A DNA stretch of 64,000 nt from Notamacropus eugenii (taxonomy: Eukaryota; Chordata; Mammalia; Diprotodontia; Macropodidae). Positions 21,873 to 32,410 of this stretch are shown piece after piece (positions within the stretch are counted from its first letter, which is position 1; the number at the start of each line of letters is the position of its first letter). The position numbers and the translations under genes were made by a program. Below the pieces are notes generated by a model, which had not been told where the DNA came from, made no database searches, and saw nothing but the letters and a program-made list of their open reading frames with translations. The stretch lies in the NCBI RefSeq assembly GCF_028372415.1, contig NC_092873.1:348897390-348961389 (forward strand), given 5' to 3'.

Positions 21873-22196
21873 CTGTGGGTGGAGGGACTTGTGCGGCCGC
21901 TGGAGATCCCGTCCCTGAAGCCTGCTCGGATCTGTTTCTCTCGGTGCCGCAGCCGTGGCCGCAGCAGGTCTGGGCTGGGCTTTGTGTCTGCAGCGCGACG
22001 GACCTTTTGCGAGAGGTTTGCAGATCCCTCTGTGGGTGGAGGGACCCGCGTGGCCGCTGGAGATCCTGTCTGTGAAGCCTGCTCGGATCTTTTCCTCTCG
22101 GTGCCGCGGCCGCGGCAGGGCTGCACTCAGCTCCCAGTCCCGGCGCCCAGTCCGCAGCGCGAAGGACCCCCCCCCGCGAGAGGTTTGCAGGTCTCT
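21873..22196 (-). promoter_or_regulatory. Duplicated promoter monomer in the HAL1-B 5' UTR
   Basis: Two head-to-tail units of about 157-167 bp (21873-22029, 22030-22196). Each has 'ctgtgggtggaggga', 'ggccgctggagatcc', 'agcctgctcggatct', 'ctcggtgccgc' and a final 'gcgagaggtttgcag'. Copy A has only one unit, which accounts for its 165-bp shorter 5' UTR. By analogy with mouse L1 monomers these probably carry the internal promoter, though promoter activity is inference. Confidence 0.7.
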
Positions 22197-22362
22197 CTGG
22201 AACAGAAATCTCCCTCGCTCCAATGTTCCGTGGCCTCTGGGTGTGGAATTCGCCGTGAGTTACTTCCCTGTAGCCATTCTATGGGTTGTGGGTTCAGAGC
22301 TATGTGTATGTGCGTCTTTCTACTCCGCCATCTTGGCTCCGCCCCCCAACATGAGACTTCTT

Positions 22363-22824
22363 GAGAAAATACTTAAATTTGTATCTTGAGAGAACTAAAT
22401 GGTAGGAATTCCAGAACTGAGGAATTCTCAATTTTAGTAATGGTTAAAGGTAACTTTGGCTATAATCTTTCTTATAACTGATAGATTGTAAATAATTATG
22501 TATTTGTTGTATTATTTGTTACATTGTTAATAAGTAGTATAATCAATAACTTCTAGAAGGGACACAGACAGAGGTCTAGGATATTGAAGGTATGTGTAAA
22601 TAGATAGTAAACGCATGGGAAAACACTTTATCTAGTTTATTAAATAAATACTATTTAATGTCCTAGGTAGAACTCAATGCTAACTGTATAGTGAAAGAGA
22701 AAGATATTAAAATTTTCATAATTAATGTGGAAACATCAGAACATATGCTTCAATTACCTTAGACCCTGAGATGAAACTAAATAAGGCTACAAGTAAGGAA
22801 GGTAAACCCCCCAAATCCCTGATA
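22363..22824. other. AT-rich host DNA of the HAL1-B insertion site
   Basis: It continues the AT-rich sequence left of the insertion (19020-19375). No named repeat or gene is evident. Confidence 0.4.
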
Positions 22825-22900
22825 TGTGTGTGTGTATATACATATATATATACATATATACATATACATATATACATATACATATATACATATGTATGTA
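22825..22900. repeat. (GT)n/(ATAC)n microsatellite
   Basis: A short GT run and then CATATATA/ATAC units. The Tyr/Ile/His-rich open frames on both strands are artefacts. Confidence 0.95.
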
Positions 22901-23474
22901 GTTTTCTTGGCTTTGAGAAACCCTTCTCTCTGTCTGTCTCTCTTCTGTCTCCCTATTTCCCTTAATTTTGACAAGAAAAGGCCTTTCTCAAGGCTTTCTC
23001 TGAGCTCAGTAGAACCTCAGTAGAACCACCTCACCTCAGAAGGTCTCAATTTCCTTAACTAGAAAATGAAGGATCAGACTAGAGGTGTTCTATAGGACCC
23101 TTGTTCCACAAAGTATAATATTTCCCAGGCCATGCTCCTCCTACACATACACATTACTTCTCCTGGAAACTGAATGTACATATTTGTGGGGAGGGGTACT
23201 ATGAGCTAGACTCACTGGGAGATACTTTTCCTGAAGTCAGTTTGTACCATCCCCTACCCCAACTCACCCAAATTTTCCTCAACTATATCTCTGATAGTAC
23301 CCCCATATATAAGGTGGTGACTTAAATTCTGTCACTGCCAGTGTTTCCTTAATCAAGTGTGAAATTCCTTTGACAGGTTAACTCCCTGATAGGGTGTGAA
23401 TTCCTTACCTTGTCCTATATACTTGTTGCCTCATTAACACCTCATTGATGATCATTACTCCCCTTCACTTACTC
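22901..23474. other. No recognised feature
   Basis: No gene-like frame. The short blocks near 23320-23440 look repeat-like but cannot be named. Confidence 0.35.
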
Positions 23475-23635
23475 CAGGTTTGGCCAACCTGGTCTTCTTC
23501 CATTCCCCAGAGCTCAGCATTTCAATCCCTGCCTCATTGTCTTTAAGTAGGCTGCCCCTGACCTGGAATGCATCTCCCTCCTCATCTCTGCCTCTTAGAA
23601 TCTCTGGCTTCTTCCAAAACTCAGCCTTTCTTGAT
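23475..23635 (+). repeat. LINE-2 3' fragment (+)
   Basis: Sense L2 of the kind '..gcctgacctggaatgc..cttctcatctctgcctcttagaat..ttccaaaactcagcc', close to the 3' end. It is followed directly by the purine repeat. Confidence 0.65.
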
Positions 23636-23915
23636 AGGAAGGAAGGAAGGAAGGAAGGAAGGAAGGAAAGAAGAGAGGGAAGGAAGATAGGAGAAATGGA
23701 GGGGAGGAAGGGAAAGAAAGAAGAAAGGATGGTGGGAAAGAATGAGGGAGGGAAAAAAGGAAGGAAAGAGGGAAGGAAGGAGAAAAAGAAGAAAGAAGAA
23801 AGGGAGGGAGTAAAGGAAAGGAGAGAAGGAAGAAGGGAGAGGAGGGAAGAAAGACAGGAGAAAGGGAAAGAAGAAAGAAAGAAGTGAAGAAGGGAGGGAG
23901 GAAGAAGGAAGGAAA
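23636..23915. repeat. (GGAA/GAAAG)n purine tract
   Basis: Around 280 bp of almost pure purine on the plus strand, starting with seven or so GGAA units. The Lys/Glu/Arg-rich (+) and Ser/Phe/Pro-rich (-) frames of 100-135 aa are its translation and are not genes. Confidence 0.97.
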
Positions 23916-23919
23916 CAAA

Positions 23920-24152
23920 GAAGCAAGTATTTATTAAGCCTTCACTATGTACCAGGCATTGCTCTAATGTACTTTACAAGTATCTCATTTGATCCTCTGG
24001 AAAGTAGGTGCTATTAGTATTTCCATTTTACAGTTGAGGAAACTGAGGCAAACAGAGGTTAAGTGACTTGCTCAGAGTCATACAGTTATTATTTGAACTC
24101 AGATTTTCCAGACTCCAGGCCCAGCACACTGTTCATTGGACCACTTAGCTGA
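23920..24152 (-). repeat. MIR SINE, full length
   Basis: Antisense MIR: 'tatttattaagccttcacta', 'aagtatctcatttgatcctc', 'ttacagttgaggaaactgag', 'gttaagtgacttgctcagag', ending in the tRNA-like part near 24152. Confidence 0.9.
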
Positions 24153-24224
24153 AAGTTGTTTATTTTTTCTTCCTTCTCTTCAAATGATTAGGTATATACT
24201 TATCTATTTATATTTCCTTAAAAC

Positions 24225-24345
24225 TCAACAGAATATAATATCCTTGAGGGCAAATAGTGGTTTTCGTTTCATCTTTGTCCTCCTGGTTTTTTGCGTAGTG
24301 CCTTGTACACTGAAGTACTAAAAAAAAAAAAATGCTCGTTGAATT
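24225..24345 (+). repeat. LINE-2 3' tail (+)
   Basis: 'aatatccttgagggcaaatag..gtagtgccttgtacactgaa' and then an A run and 'tgctcgttgaattgg', the usual L2 end. Confidence 0.6.
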
Positions 24346-24359
24346 GGACCAGATTGACT

Positions 24360-24744
24360 GATGATCTGAGGTCAGTTTATAAAACTGGACTTAACCATTG
24401 GTGTCTGGCCTTTAAATGGAGTAAAAGATTGAGAGGCTGGAGAGCTGGAAGGCTAAGGAGATTCACATGAACTCAATCTGCTGGAGAGAAATCTCCTCAG
24501 CCACATGATCTCTCTAGGTTACCATTTATATCAGAGAACCATGGTCTTAAAGAAAACATGAGCTTTAGGGAACCACTCTGCTCTGAAGATGGCATTGGAA
24601 TGAGAAGGCTATAGAGGAACCACAACACCATCAGTGGTATTTTTGGACCAAGTTACCTGGACACAGTAGAGTTCCTGGTGTTCAGTGGGTCTATATTCTC
24701 AAGGAATCAATAGACTTGGGTTTCATATGTACCTGTAATGTGTC
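24360..24744. other. No recognised feature
   Basis: No repeat or exon that I can defend. Confidence 0.4.
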
Positions 24745-25210
24745 AATTCCATTCAGCAAATATTTATTAAGAACTCACTATGTAGGGGCAGCTTGGTAGT
24801 ACAGTGGATAGAGCACTGGCCCTGGAGTCAGGAAAACTTGGGTTAAAATTTAGCCTCAGACACTTACAAGCTATGTGACCTTGGGCAAGTCGCTTAACCC
24901 CAACTGCCTCAAAAAAAACCCAAAACTTACTATGTGCATTAGGAACTAGAGATACAAAAACAGGAATAAAACACCCTTTACTGTCAAGGAGCTTACATTC
25001 TGGGGGGGTGGGGGGGAGAGAGTAATTAAATGTATATACATATATCTATATATATAAGTAAATACAAAATGCATACAGAGTATTTCCAGGGGATGAAACG
25101 TTTATAACTGGAGAGATCAAGATAGATTTCCACTTTGAAGGAAACCAGGGATCCTGTGAAATAGAGGTGAGAAGGGAGAGAATTTGAGATAGGAGGGACA
25201 ACCAGTACAA
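24745..25210 (-). repeat. LINE-2 tail split by a short SINE
   Basis: The antisense L2 3' end starts at about 24752 ('agcaaatatttattaagaact') and resumes at 24919 ('cttactatgtgcattaggaa', 'tcaaggagcttacattctgg'), then fades into AT-rich sequence. The insertion is the SINE at 24785-24917. Confidence 0.75.
24785..24917 (+). mobile_element. Short tRNA-derived SINE with A-tail
   Basis: The head is 'ggggcagcttggtagtacag' and 'gagcactggccctggagtca', then the core 'gggcaagtcgcttaacccc', ending 'aactgcctcaaaaaaaa'. The near-perfect duplication aactcactatgt / aacttactatgt flanks it (11 of 12). It is the plus-strand counterpart of the copy at 1652-1790. Confidence 0.85.
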
Positions 25211-25218
25211 AATCAGTC

Positions 25219-26350
25219 AGCCAATAAGCATTTATTAAGTGCCTACTGTATACCAGGCACTGTGCTAAGTACTAGAGATACAAAGAAAGCTAAGAGACAA
25301 TCCTTGCCTTTGAGGAGTTCATAAGCTAATATGGGAGATGACATGCAAAAAACTGTGTACAAACAAACTATATCTATATAGGAGAAATGGGATATAATCA
25401 AGAGGGGGAAGGTGCTAGAATTAAAGGGACTGGGAAAGGCTTCCTATAAAAGATGAAATTTCAGTCAGGACTTGAAGGAAACCAGAGAAGACAGAGGTGA
25501 GGAGGGGGAGCATTCCATTCATGGCAGGCAGCCAGTGAAGATACTGAGTTGGTAGATGGAGAGTCATGTTTGAGGAACAGCCAGGAGGCCACTGCCATTG
25601 GATCTTAAGAGTATTGGTGGGGATGGGATGGGACTGTAAAGAGTAAGAAGGCTGGAAAGGTGATAGGACTTTGAATGCTAAACACATGATTTTATATCAA
25701 ATCTTCGAAGTAATAGGGAGCCACTGAAATTTCTTGAGAAGGGTAGATGATATAGCTGTACATTAGGAAAATCACTTCAGCAGCTTGGTGGAGGACAGGA
25801 CTGGAGAGGGGAGAGATTTGTGCCAGGCAGACTGATCAGCAGACTACCACAATAGTCCAGCTGTGAGGAGATGAGGGCCCACAACAAGGTCCTAGCAACA
25901 TCAGAGTAAAAGGGGGACATATTTAAGTGATATTACACAGGTAAAATCAATAGACCTTGGCAATAGTTTGGATGTGGGAAGCAGGGAGGGAGAGAAGAGG
26001 TTTAGAGAGGAATTGAGGATAACACGTAGGCGTCCAGACCAGGCACTGGGAATATAGTTGAGGGTATGAGTTTGAAAGGGGGAAAAATTTGGAGGAAAAG
26101 ATTGTGAGTTAAATTCTGAATATGCTGAGTTTAGTAAGTCTACAAGGCATCTGGTTCTTGAGATATCTGATAGGCAGTTGGAGATGTGAGAATGGAGGTC
26201 AACAGAGAGGTTAGGGCTGGATAAGTAGATTAAAAAATCATCAGCATAGAGATGATAATTGAATCTAAGGGAGCTGATGAGATCACTAAGTGAAAAGTTT
26301 AGAGAGAGAAGAAAAGGGACAAGAGATGTAGGAAGAATAAGCAGGCCAGC
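25219..26350 (-). repeat. LINE-2 ORF2 3' half and tail, dead
   Basis: Antisense L2-like LINE with its tail at 25219-25420 ('catttattaagtgcctactg', 'acaatccttgcctttgagga'). Inward on the minus strand lie the C-terminal reverse-transcriptase blocks. A YADD catalytic motif is readable near 26237-26248 (HLYADDFLIYLS context), followed by an ISNCLSDIS helix typical of CR1/L2 enzymes. Frameshifts and stops break it. The 183-aa minus frame at 25901-26452 is this relic plus a little SINE sequence at its start. Confidence 0.8.
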
Positions 26351-26354
26351 CTGG

Positions 26355-26530
26355 GGGCCATCTCCAGTCGTCCTGATATATGCCTTAGCATTGGACCCAG
26401 ATGGCTCCAGAGGAGAAGGGGACACTGGTGACTTTGCACAGCCCCGCCTCACTTAAATCCAATTCACTTGCAAGTCATGACATCACCTTCCTGAAGTCAT
26501 TGGTCTCTTCAACAACAAAGGACAAATGGC
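26355..26530 (+). repeat. Composite SINE 3' tail (+)
   Basis: 'ccatctccagtcgtcctgat', 'ggacccagatggctccagag', 'cacagccccgcctcacttaa', 'aacaacaaaggacaaatgg'. This is the sense strand of the tail seen antisense at 40315 and, in the long form, at 49965-50490. Confidence 0.75.
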
Positions 26531-26689
26531 AACAGTACGGTCACAGATCTAGAGCTGTAAGGTCATATAATCCAAAATAATCAAAGCTCATATTAAACTG
26601 TGATCTCATTACACTGTAAGTTCCACGAAAGTAGAGACTCATGGTCCTCTTTGAGAATGAAGGATGAAGGACAAATCACCACAACAAAT

Positions 26690-27330
26690 AGGCCAGTCTA
26701 TCTAGAAGATGGCCTGAAGGAGAGTAATGTGCAATATTACTGGGAAAAGAGGTTGGAACCAGGTTGTGAAAGGCTTTAGATATCAAAGGGAAGAGTTTGT
26801 ATTTTAGCCTATAAGCTAAGTGGGAGCCACTGGAACTTCATGAGCTGGGGAGGGAAATAGTCAAATTTGCAATTTAGGAGTATAGATTTAGTAGCTGAGT
26901 GGAGGATGGGTTGGAGAATGGAGGAAGAGAAACCCTTTATAGGTAAGGAGATCAAATAGGGGCTATGGCAATGGTCCAAGTGAAAGGGGATGAGGGTCTG
27001 CACTAGAATGGTGATGGCCTGAGTGGACGGAAGAGAATGTAAGATACGTTATAGAGGTAGGATCAATAATACTTGGAAACTGATTAGATATAAGGAGTGA
27101 GGAAGAGAATTATTAAGGAAGACACCGAGGTTGCAAACCTGGGTGACTGGGAAGATAGTGGTCGTCTCAGCAGAAATAAGGAAGTTAGGAAGAAGGGAAG
27201 ATTTTAACAGAAAGATAATGAATTCTGTTTAAGGCATATAGAGTTTGAGATTCCTATAGGATATCTAGTTGGAGATGTCCAGTAGGCAATTGGTAATGTA
27301 GAATTGGATTTCAAGAGAAAGACTGGGATT
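26690..27330 (-). repeat. LINE-2 ORF2 fragment, dead
   Basis: Antisense L2: 'gtgggagccactggaacttc', 'gaggatgggttggagaatgg', 'gcaatggtccaagtgaaagg' (minus strand: HLDHCHS, the worn version of the LDYCNS helix), 'gcaaacctgggtgactggga'. It is more decayed than 25219-26350. Confidence 0.75.
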
Positions 27331-27480
27331 GGGATACTTCCTGGCTGTGTATCCTTGGACCAGTTATTTTATTTCTCTGGGTCTCAGTTTCCTAATCCTG
27401 AAAATGGGAATGACAATACTTGTTCTACCTACTAAATGAGGTCATTGTAAGGAAAGCTCGAGCTAGCTTTGAAATGCCAT
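27331..27480 (+). repeat. MIR/MIR3 fragment, sense
   Basis: 'tatccttggaccagttattt', 'ctctgggtctcagtttccta', 'ctgaaaatgggaatgacaat', 'gaggtcattgtaaggaaagc'. The head is missing. Confidence 0.65.
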
Positions 27481-27796
27481 TAGAAATGTGACTTTATCAT
27501 CCATCACAATCAAGATGGATCTGAATTAGTCAGTTCTGAAAGTATATCTGATTCTGGAAAAAACAACTGCGTGTCACATCCTGCTGACTGCAGTAGGCTT
27601 GTCAAGTCCCCTTAATAGCTCCCTGTTCCCTTCATTTTCTCCCTGAGAGAATGGAAAACTGTGGTTTTAATACTGCTTCACTCTGCCATCGTGTGGCCAT
27701 TTCTAGAAACTGGACTTTCCCCAGAGGTCTGGAAGGAACATCCAAGGGTTGGAACACAGCAACATCCCCTCTCATCAGTGACAAATCATAAGATCA

Positions 27797-28185
27797 TAGT
27801 GGGGCCATCTCCAGTTGTCCTGATCGATACCTGGTCACTGGACCCAGATGACTCTGGAAGAAAAAGTGAGGCTGCTAACTTTGCACAGTCCTGCCTCACT
27901 TAAATCTAATTCCCTTGCAAGCCATGGCATCATCTTCCTGTTGTCATGACCCCCTTTGAGAATGAAGGGCAAACAATTAGAACAACAACAGGATCATAGA
28001 TTTAAAGCTGGTAGGTCATATAGTACCAAATGATCAAAGCTCACGTTACACTGTGATCTCCTCATCACACTGTGAGTTCCATCAGATCAGAGACTGCTTT
28101 TCCCCTTCCTTTTTTGTATTCCCAGTGCTTAGTACATTGTTTGGTACATACTAAGGACATAATAAAAGCTAGCTGATTGACTGTC
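27797..28185 (+). repeat. Composite SINE tail plus MIR3/L2 scraps
   Basis: 27797-27975 is the SINE tail ('ccatctccagttgtcctgat..tgcctcacttaaatctaatt..gagaatgaagggcaaacaat'). 27990-28015 is a MIR3 end. 28070-28185 is an L2 tail in sense ('cccagtgcttagtacattgt', 'aaagctagctgattgactg'). The order through about 28090 repeats that at 26355-26640. Confidence 0.65.
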
Positions 28186-28194
28186 TAATGAAGT

Positions 28195-28970
28195 GCTTGC
28201 ATGTTTACAAAGTGATTTCCCCACAATAACCCTGTAATAATACAAATATTGTAATCCCATTTTAGGGATGAGGAAAGTGAAGCGCTAAAAGATGAGATGA
28301 TTTGCTCTGGGTCACACAGCTAGTTACAAACAGAGCCAGGGGCTGAATCCAGGACTCCTAACCCACTGTTTTTGTTGTTTAGTTGTTTCAGTCCTGTCTG
28401 ACTCTTGTGACCCATTTGGGTTTTTCTCCTCTGATGGTTTGGATGAGGCATGTGGTGTGATTCACCCTATGCACTGTTCCCTAGACTTCAGACTCTCAAC
28501 CCCACCCTGAAGTATCTATCAGTGACTATCCTGGTAAGAATACTTTGCATGTGGACAGGGTTTTAACTGCTGAAAGCCTTTTCACATAGATTTGCTCATT
28601 TCAGCCTCATAAAAGCATAAGAGAAGTAGATATGTCATATGTTATCCTCATTATACAAATGAGGCACAGAGAGATCATTGGAATGAGAGCTGGACGGGGC
28701 TATAGAGTTCATCTAGACCAACCCTCTTATCTTACAGATGAGGAAACTGAGACACAGGGAGATTAAAGTAACAATGACTCCACACAATTCAATTTAATTC
28801 AAAAAACATTTGTTAAGCTCTTATATACAAAGCAAAAGAAGAGCCTAGCATAGTCAATAGAGGATTGGTTTTAGCAATAGGAAGATCAGAATTCCAGTCA
28901 TACCTCTGATGCAGACTAGTGGGTAACCATGGGGCTCTTGGTAACACAGGCTCCTCTCTAAGACTATAAG
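28195..28970 (-). repeat. MIR, Mar1 scrap, MIR and MIR3 cluster
   Basis: 28195-28375 is an antisense MIR ('ccattttagggatgaggaaa', 'gggtcacacagctagttac'). 28376-28470 is a truncated antisense Mar1 ('gttgtttagttgtttcagtc..gacccatttgggttttt'). 28560-28680 is a MIR remnant and 28680-28770 a MIR3 ('ggaatgagagctggacgggg', 'cttacagatgaggaaactg'). 28850-28970 is a worn sense MIR3-like head. Confidence 0.65.
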
Positions 28971-28974
28971 TTAG

Positions 28975-29400
28975 GAGCTTACCTTTTGTCTTTTGGACAG
29001 CATACAAACTCTTCTATTTGGCATTTAAAGTCCTTTGCAATCTGTCTCCAGCTTAAATTTCCAGACTAATTACACATCATTCCCCTCACTAAGCTCCAGT
29101 CCGGCTGTTACTGGCTGTTCTCTGTACATGACCTTCTATCTCCCGATTCTGTACCTTTGTACAAGCTATCCCTCATGCATGGGATACTCTCCCTTCTCAC
29201 ATCCACCTTTTGGACCCTGGCCAACTTGAAGGCTCATGCTCTTTGTCAGTCCCCTCCCCACTATGACATTATATATACTTTTTATATTTTCTAAATATAT
29301 GTACTTGTGAATATCTTATTTCCCCTCAATAAAGGCAGTGAGTGCCTCATTTTTGTACTTGGATCCCTAGATCCTGCCAAAATACCTGACATGTACTCAA
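28975..29400 (+). repeat. LINE-2 3' end (+)
   Basis: The long sense L2 end: 'cttctatttggcatttaaag', 'aatctgtctccagcttaaat', 'catgggatactctcccttct', 'ccccctccccactatgac'-type block, 'ccctcaataaaggcagtgag', and the L2 terminal block near 29350-29395. No open reverse-transcriptase frame remains. Confidence 0.75.
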
Positions 29401-29757
29401 AAATTCAAATGGATCTGAGATCTCATAAATTCAGGATTTCCCTTCAAGGGTACAGATTGCCACTCAGCCGCACCTAACCATCTATGTAGGTCTTGTCCAT
29501 GTTATCCCAGAAGTTCTCCACAGAAGATCCACCCAACATACTAGAGACCTTCTCTTTCTCTTGATGTCATGATGGGTGAGGACATTCTAGCTTTCCATCT
29601 GCCATGCCTCATTCTTAGGGTGTGATCAGAGCATTTTCTCTTCCTGTCATATGATTCCATGACAACATCCTTTCTTTACTCCTATTCTTCCATGATCCTA
29701 CTTGGTTGTATGTTATAGCCTGATCATTTCTGGGCCCCCCCCCCCAGATAAAGATTT
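29401..29757. other. No recognised feature
   Basis: No repeat or exon is supported. A C run lies at 29736-29745. Confidence 0.4.
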
Positions 29758-30050
29758 TTGTATTTTATCCTAGAGGCAGTAGGGAACTACTGACGAAGTG
29801 GCCAGCTCTGTGTATCACAAACTTGAATTTGGCAGCCATGTGGAAGACAGGAATTTGAAAAGGGAAAGAGTAGAAGTAGAAAGAGCAATCTGCAGGCTGT
29901 TGCAGTAATCTAGAGTGGAATAGGCAAGTGAGTAGGGAGAAGGGAGCAGTCTTAAGTAGCAGAGCCAGGATTTTGAACCCAACTTCTTCCTCCAAAGCTA
30001 GTTTTCCTCCTGTTATACTACGATGCCTCTTAAGTAACAAATTAGGATTC
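29758..30050 (-). repeat. LINE-2 fragment followed by MIR head
   Basis: 29758-29945 is antisense L2 ('cctagaggcagtagggaact', 'gctgttgcagtaatctagag'). 29950-30050 is an antisense MIR head-like piece ('gccaggattttgaaccca', 'ctatactacgatgcctctt'). Confidence 0.6.
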
Positions 30051-30464
30051 AAACTCAGGTCTAGTACTCAAATCCACTCCAGTATTGCGCTGTGTGCCGT
30101 TCCCCACCCACCCCCTTTTAGGAGAAGGGCAAAGACCCTGCCATTGGTGTGCAGGCACTCGCTATGATTAGAATAGAAAAAGAAAAAAGACTTGTAGGAT
30201 CCAAAGACTCATCTCTGCCAGGCCATCCTCCAACAAGCTGATTGTCATGGTAGCTTTCAATGTACTCTAGGATAATGATGCTGAAACTTGAAGAAAAATG
30301 ACTGGGTCCCCTGGGACTGGAAGTATCAGCCACCGTGGCTTCCTCCAAGCACTAGCTTGTAATCACTAACACTCTCTCTGCCAAATGTGAAAGCAGTCAT
30401 GGATGCTCTCAGGGGTCCAAGAAGCAACGTCTTAATGATGACATCACGGTTATGAGACCAGACC
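30051..30464. other. No recognised feature
   Basis: Apparently single copy. The 76- and 79-aa frames show no conserved motif. Confidence 0.4.
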
Positions 30465-30610
30465 TTGAAGCAAAGTCTGTCACTCCCCCATTGTGTAACC
30501 TTGGACATGTTCTTTCAAGTCCCCAGCTCTCAGTTTCCCACCCCTGTAAAATGAGAGAGTTGGATCAGAATATCCCTAAGGTCCTTTCTGGCTCTGGCAT
30601 TTTATTAATA
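30465..30610 (+). repeat. MIR3 SINE, sense
   Basis: 'tgtgtaaccttggacatgtt', 'cagctctcagtttcccaccc', 'gtaaaatgagagagttggat', 'aaggtcctttctggctctgg'. Confidence 0.75.
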
Positions 30611-30777
30611 TAAATTTACTGCAATGATACATAATGCACACTACATCCCTAATATACCCCAAGTGCTCATTACTAATATATTATAGAGTGGCTCCATGTT
30701 AAGACAGGTCATCTTGAGGTCACCTTTAAGGAGCTACTCCATGAGGGAATCTTTACTGTGTCTGCAACAGCAAATAT

Positions 30778-31030
30778 GAGGGTAGCTAGATGGTGAAGTG
30801 GATAGAGAAGCTGGGTTTGTATCAGGAAGATTCCTTTTCCTGAGTTCAAATCTGCCTTCAGATACTTTCCTAGCTGTGTGACCCTGGGCAAGTCATTTAA
30901 CCCTGTTTGTCTCAGTTTCCTTATCTGTAAAATGAATTGGAGAAGGAAATGGTAAACCACTCAAGTATCCACTGCCAAGAAAACCCCAAATGGGGTCACA
31001 AAGAGTCAGACATAACCGAAAAACAACAAA
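30778..31030 (+). mobile_element. Mar1-like SINE, full length
   Basis: The head is 'ggtagctagatggtgaagtg' with B-box-like 'gagttcaaatctgcc', and the core is 'gggcaagtcatttaaccctg'. The RTE-type tail is 'ggagaaggaaatggtaaacc', 'ccaagaaaaccccaaatggg', 'cacaaagagtcagacataac'. Complete and well kept. Confidence 0.92.
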
Positions 31031-31044
31031 GGAAGACATTGCCA

Positions 31045-31205
31045 TTAGCAGTGTGGCCTGATGGAAAGAACATTGGATTTGGGGTCAGGAGACACTGGTT
31101 CAATTTCTGGCACTGTCTTATTATCTGTGTGAACCTGAGAAAGCAGCTTCCTCCCCTGAGTCTTGGTTTGCTGCCCTGTAAAGTGAGAGGAATGGAAAAT
31201 GCTTC
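31045..31205 (+). repeat. MIR3 SINE, sense
   Basis: 'agtgtggcctgatggaaaga', 'ggggtcaggagacactggtt', 'gtgtgaacctgagaaagcag', 'ctgtaaagtgagaggaatgg'. Confidence 0.8.
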
Positions 31206-31254
31206 CATGCTACAAATTGCTTACTTCTCAGTAGCCTCAGATAACTTTCTTTTA

Positions 31255-31415
31255 AACATTTATTTTATATTTTGTTTTTTCCAATTATGTGTAAAAACCA
31301 TTTTTAACTTTTGTTTTTTAGAATTTTGAGTTTCAAATTCTCTCCCTCTCTCTTCTTCCCTCCTTGTTGAGAAGCCAAGCAATTTGATATAGTTTATTCA
31401 TATGCCCCAGATAAC
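31255..31415 (-). repeat. L1 3' end fragment
   Basis: Antisense L1 3' UTR: '(t)gagtttcaaattctctccc', 'tgttgagaagccaagcaatt', 'tgatatagtttattcata'. This is the reverse of the 'aatttggaactcaaa' terminal block found in the plus-strand fragments at 37500 and 39260. Confidence 0.65.
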
Positions 31416-31524
31416 TTTCTAAGACTATTATTCTGTTCTACATTGATGGAGAGAATTTCCACACTGAGAGCCTCTCCTCAACCTCCAATACTCCTGCAAT
31501 CCCATACCAATGGAATCACTTTTC

Positions 31525-31775
31525 TTGCTGTTCAATTATTTTGGCCATGTCTGACTTTTCATGACCCCATTTGGGGTTTTCTTGGCAAAGATACTGGAAT
31601 GGATTGCTATTTCCCTCTCCAGATCATTTTATAGATGAACTGAGGCAAACAGGGTGAAGTGACTTGCTCCGGGTCACACAGCTAGTAAGTGTCTGAGGCC
31701 AGATTTGAACTCAGGAAGATGAGACTTCCAGATTCCAGGACAGCACTCTATCCACTGCATCACTTAGCTGCCCAA
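31525..31775 (-). mobile_element. Mar1-like SINE, full length
   Basis: Antisense: 'catgaccccatttggggttt', 'tcttggcaaagatactggaa', 'ggtcacacagctagtaagtg', 'actctatccactgcatcact'. Complete. Confidence 0.92.
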
Positions 31776-32014
31776 TAGAATCACAGATCTGAACAACAAA
31801 AAATTGCACTGATACCCAAAAGCATTCAACACCACTTGAAAATTCAGTCCTCTGGCAGCTTTTAATTAAGGTTGGCTGCCAGGACAAATTTACCAAACTA
31901 TCAATACCAATTCCTGCTTTAGGCACAACTCCAAAGTAGGTTCTATACCCCTTAATTTCCATTTCTTCCCCTTCCTGAAAACCTACTTCCCCTCTAAGTC
32001 TCCTGCTGCCCCAT

Positions 32015-32150
32015 CAGATGGCTCTGGAGGAGAAGTGAGGCTGGTGACCTGCACGGCCCTCTGTCACTCAAAACAAGGTCAAGTGCAAGTCATGTCATTA
32101 CTTCTCTGATGGCATGGTCTTCTTTAGCAATGAAGGACAAACACAAAAAA
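32015..32150 (+). repeat. Composite SINE 3' tail (+)
   Basis: 'agatggctctggaggagaag', 'tgaggctggtgacctgcacg', 'gtcaagtgcaagtcatgtca', 'gcaatgaaggacaaacac'. This is the sense equivalent of the tail at 17728 and 59993. Confidence 0.75.
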
Positions 32151-32264
32151 ACCCTGCTACCCCATCTGTCTGTCCTATCAAAGAAAAGATGTTCTATAGT
32201 GGATGAATATACCCATTCAGCTGCTGAGGGAAACTAAGTTAGAATCAATTGCTCAGAACAGAAT

Positions 32265-32410
32265 CATAGATTGTTAAAAATGGAAAAGACATTGGAGGTC
32301 ATATTGACAGATGAGGAAACTGAGACCCAGAGGGATGAAATGATTTATTCAAGGTTACAAAGCTGGAAGATCTGGGTCTCAAACTTAATGTATTCTAGGT
32401 TTTTGTTTTT
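32265..32410 (-). repeat. MIR3 SINE, antisense
   Basis: 'aatcatagattgttaaaaat', 'gacattggaggtcatatt', 'acagatgaggaaactgagac', then the core. The tRNA-like head is lost. Confidence 0.7.

Larger units (their letters stand above)
19391..22347 (-). mobile_element. HAL1-type half-L1 retrotransposon, copy B, full length
   Basis: The A-rich tail appears as poly-T/(ATTT)n at 19391-19445, the purine-rich 3' UTR to 20410, an intact ORF1 (20411-21499), and an 848-bp GC- and CpG-rich 5' UTR ending at the 'ccgccatcttggctccgcc' 5' terminus. No ORF2 is present. A perfect 15-bp target duplication (aacatgagacttctt) lies at 19376-19390 and 22348-22362. The 5' UTR contains a tandem duplication (21873-22029 and 22030-22196). 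Large CpG content and an open ORF1 mark this as the youngest-looking copy. Confidence 0.94.

Noticed and set aside
21574..22389. Frames up to 161 aa in the HAL1-B 5' UTR
   Set aside because: GC-rich UTR with few stops. Frames on both strands shift between copies B and C.
23480..23926. Lys/Glu-rich and Ser/Phe/Pro-rich frames
   Set aside because: Translation of a purine tract and its complement.
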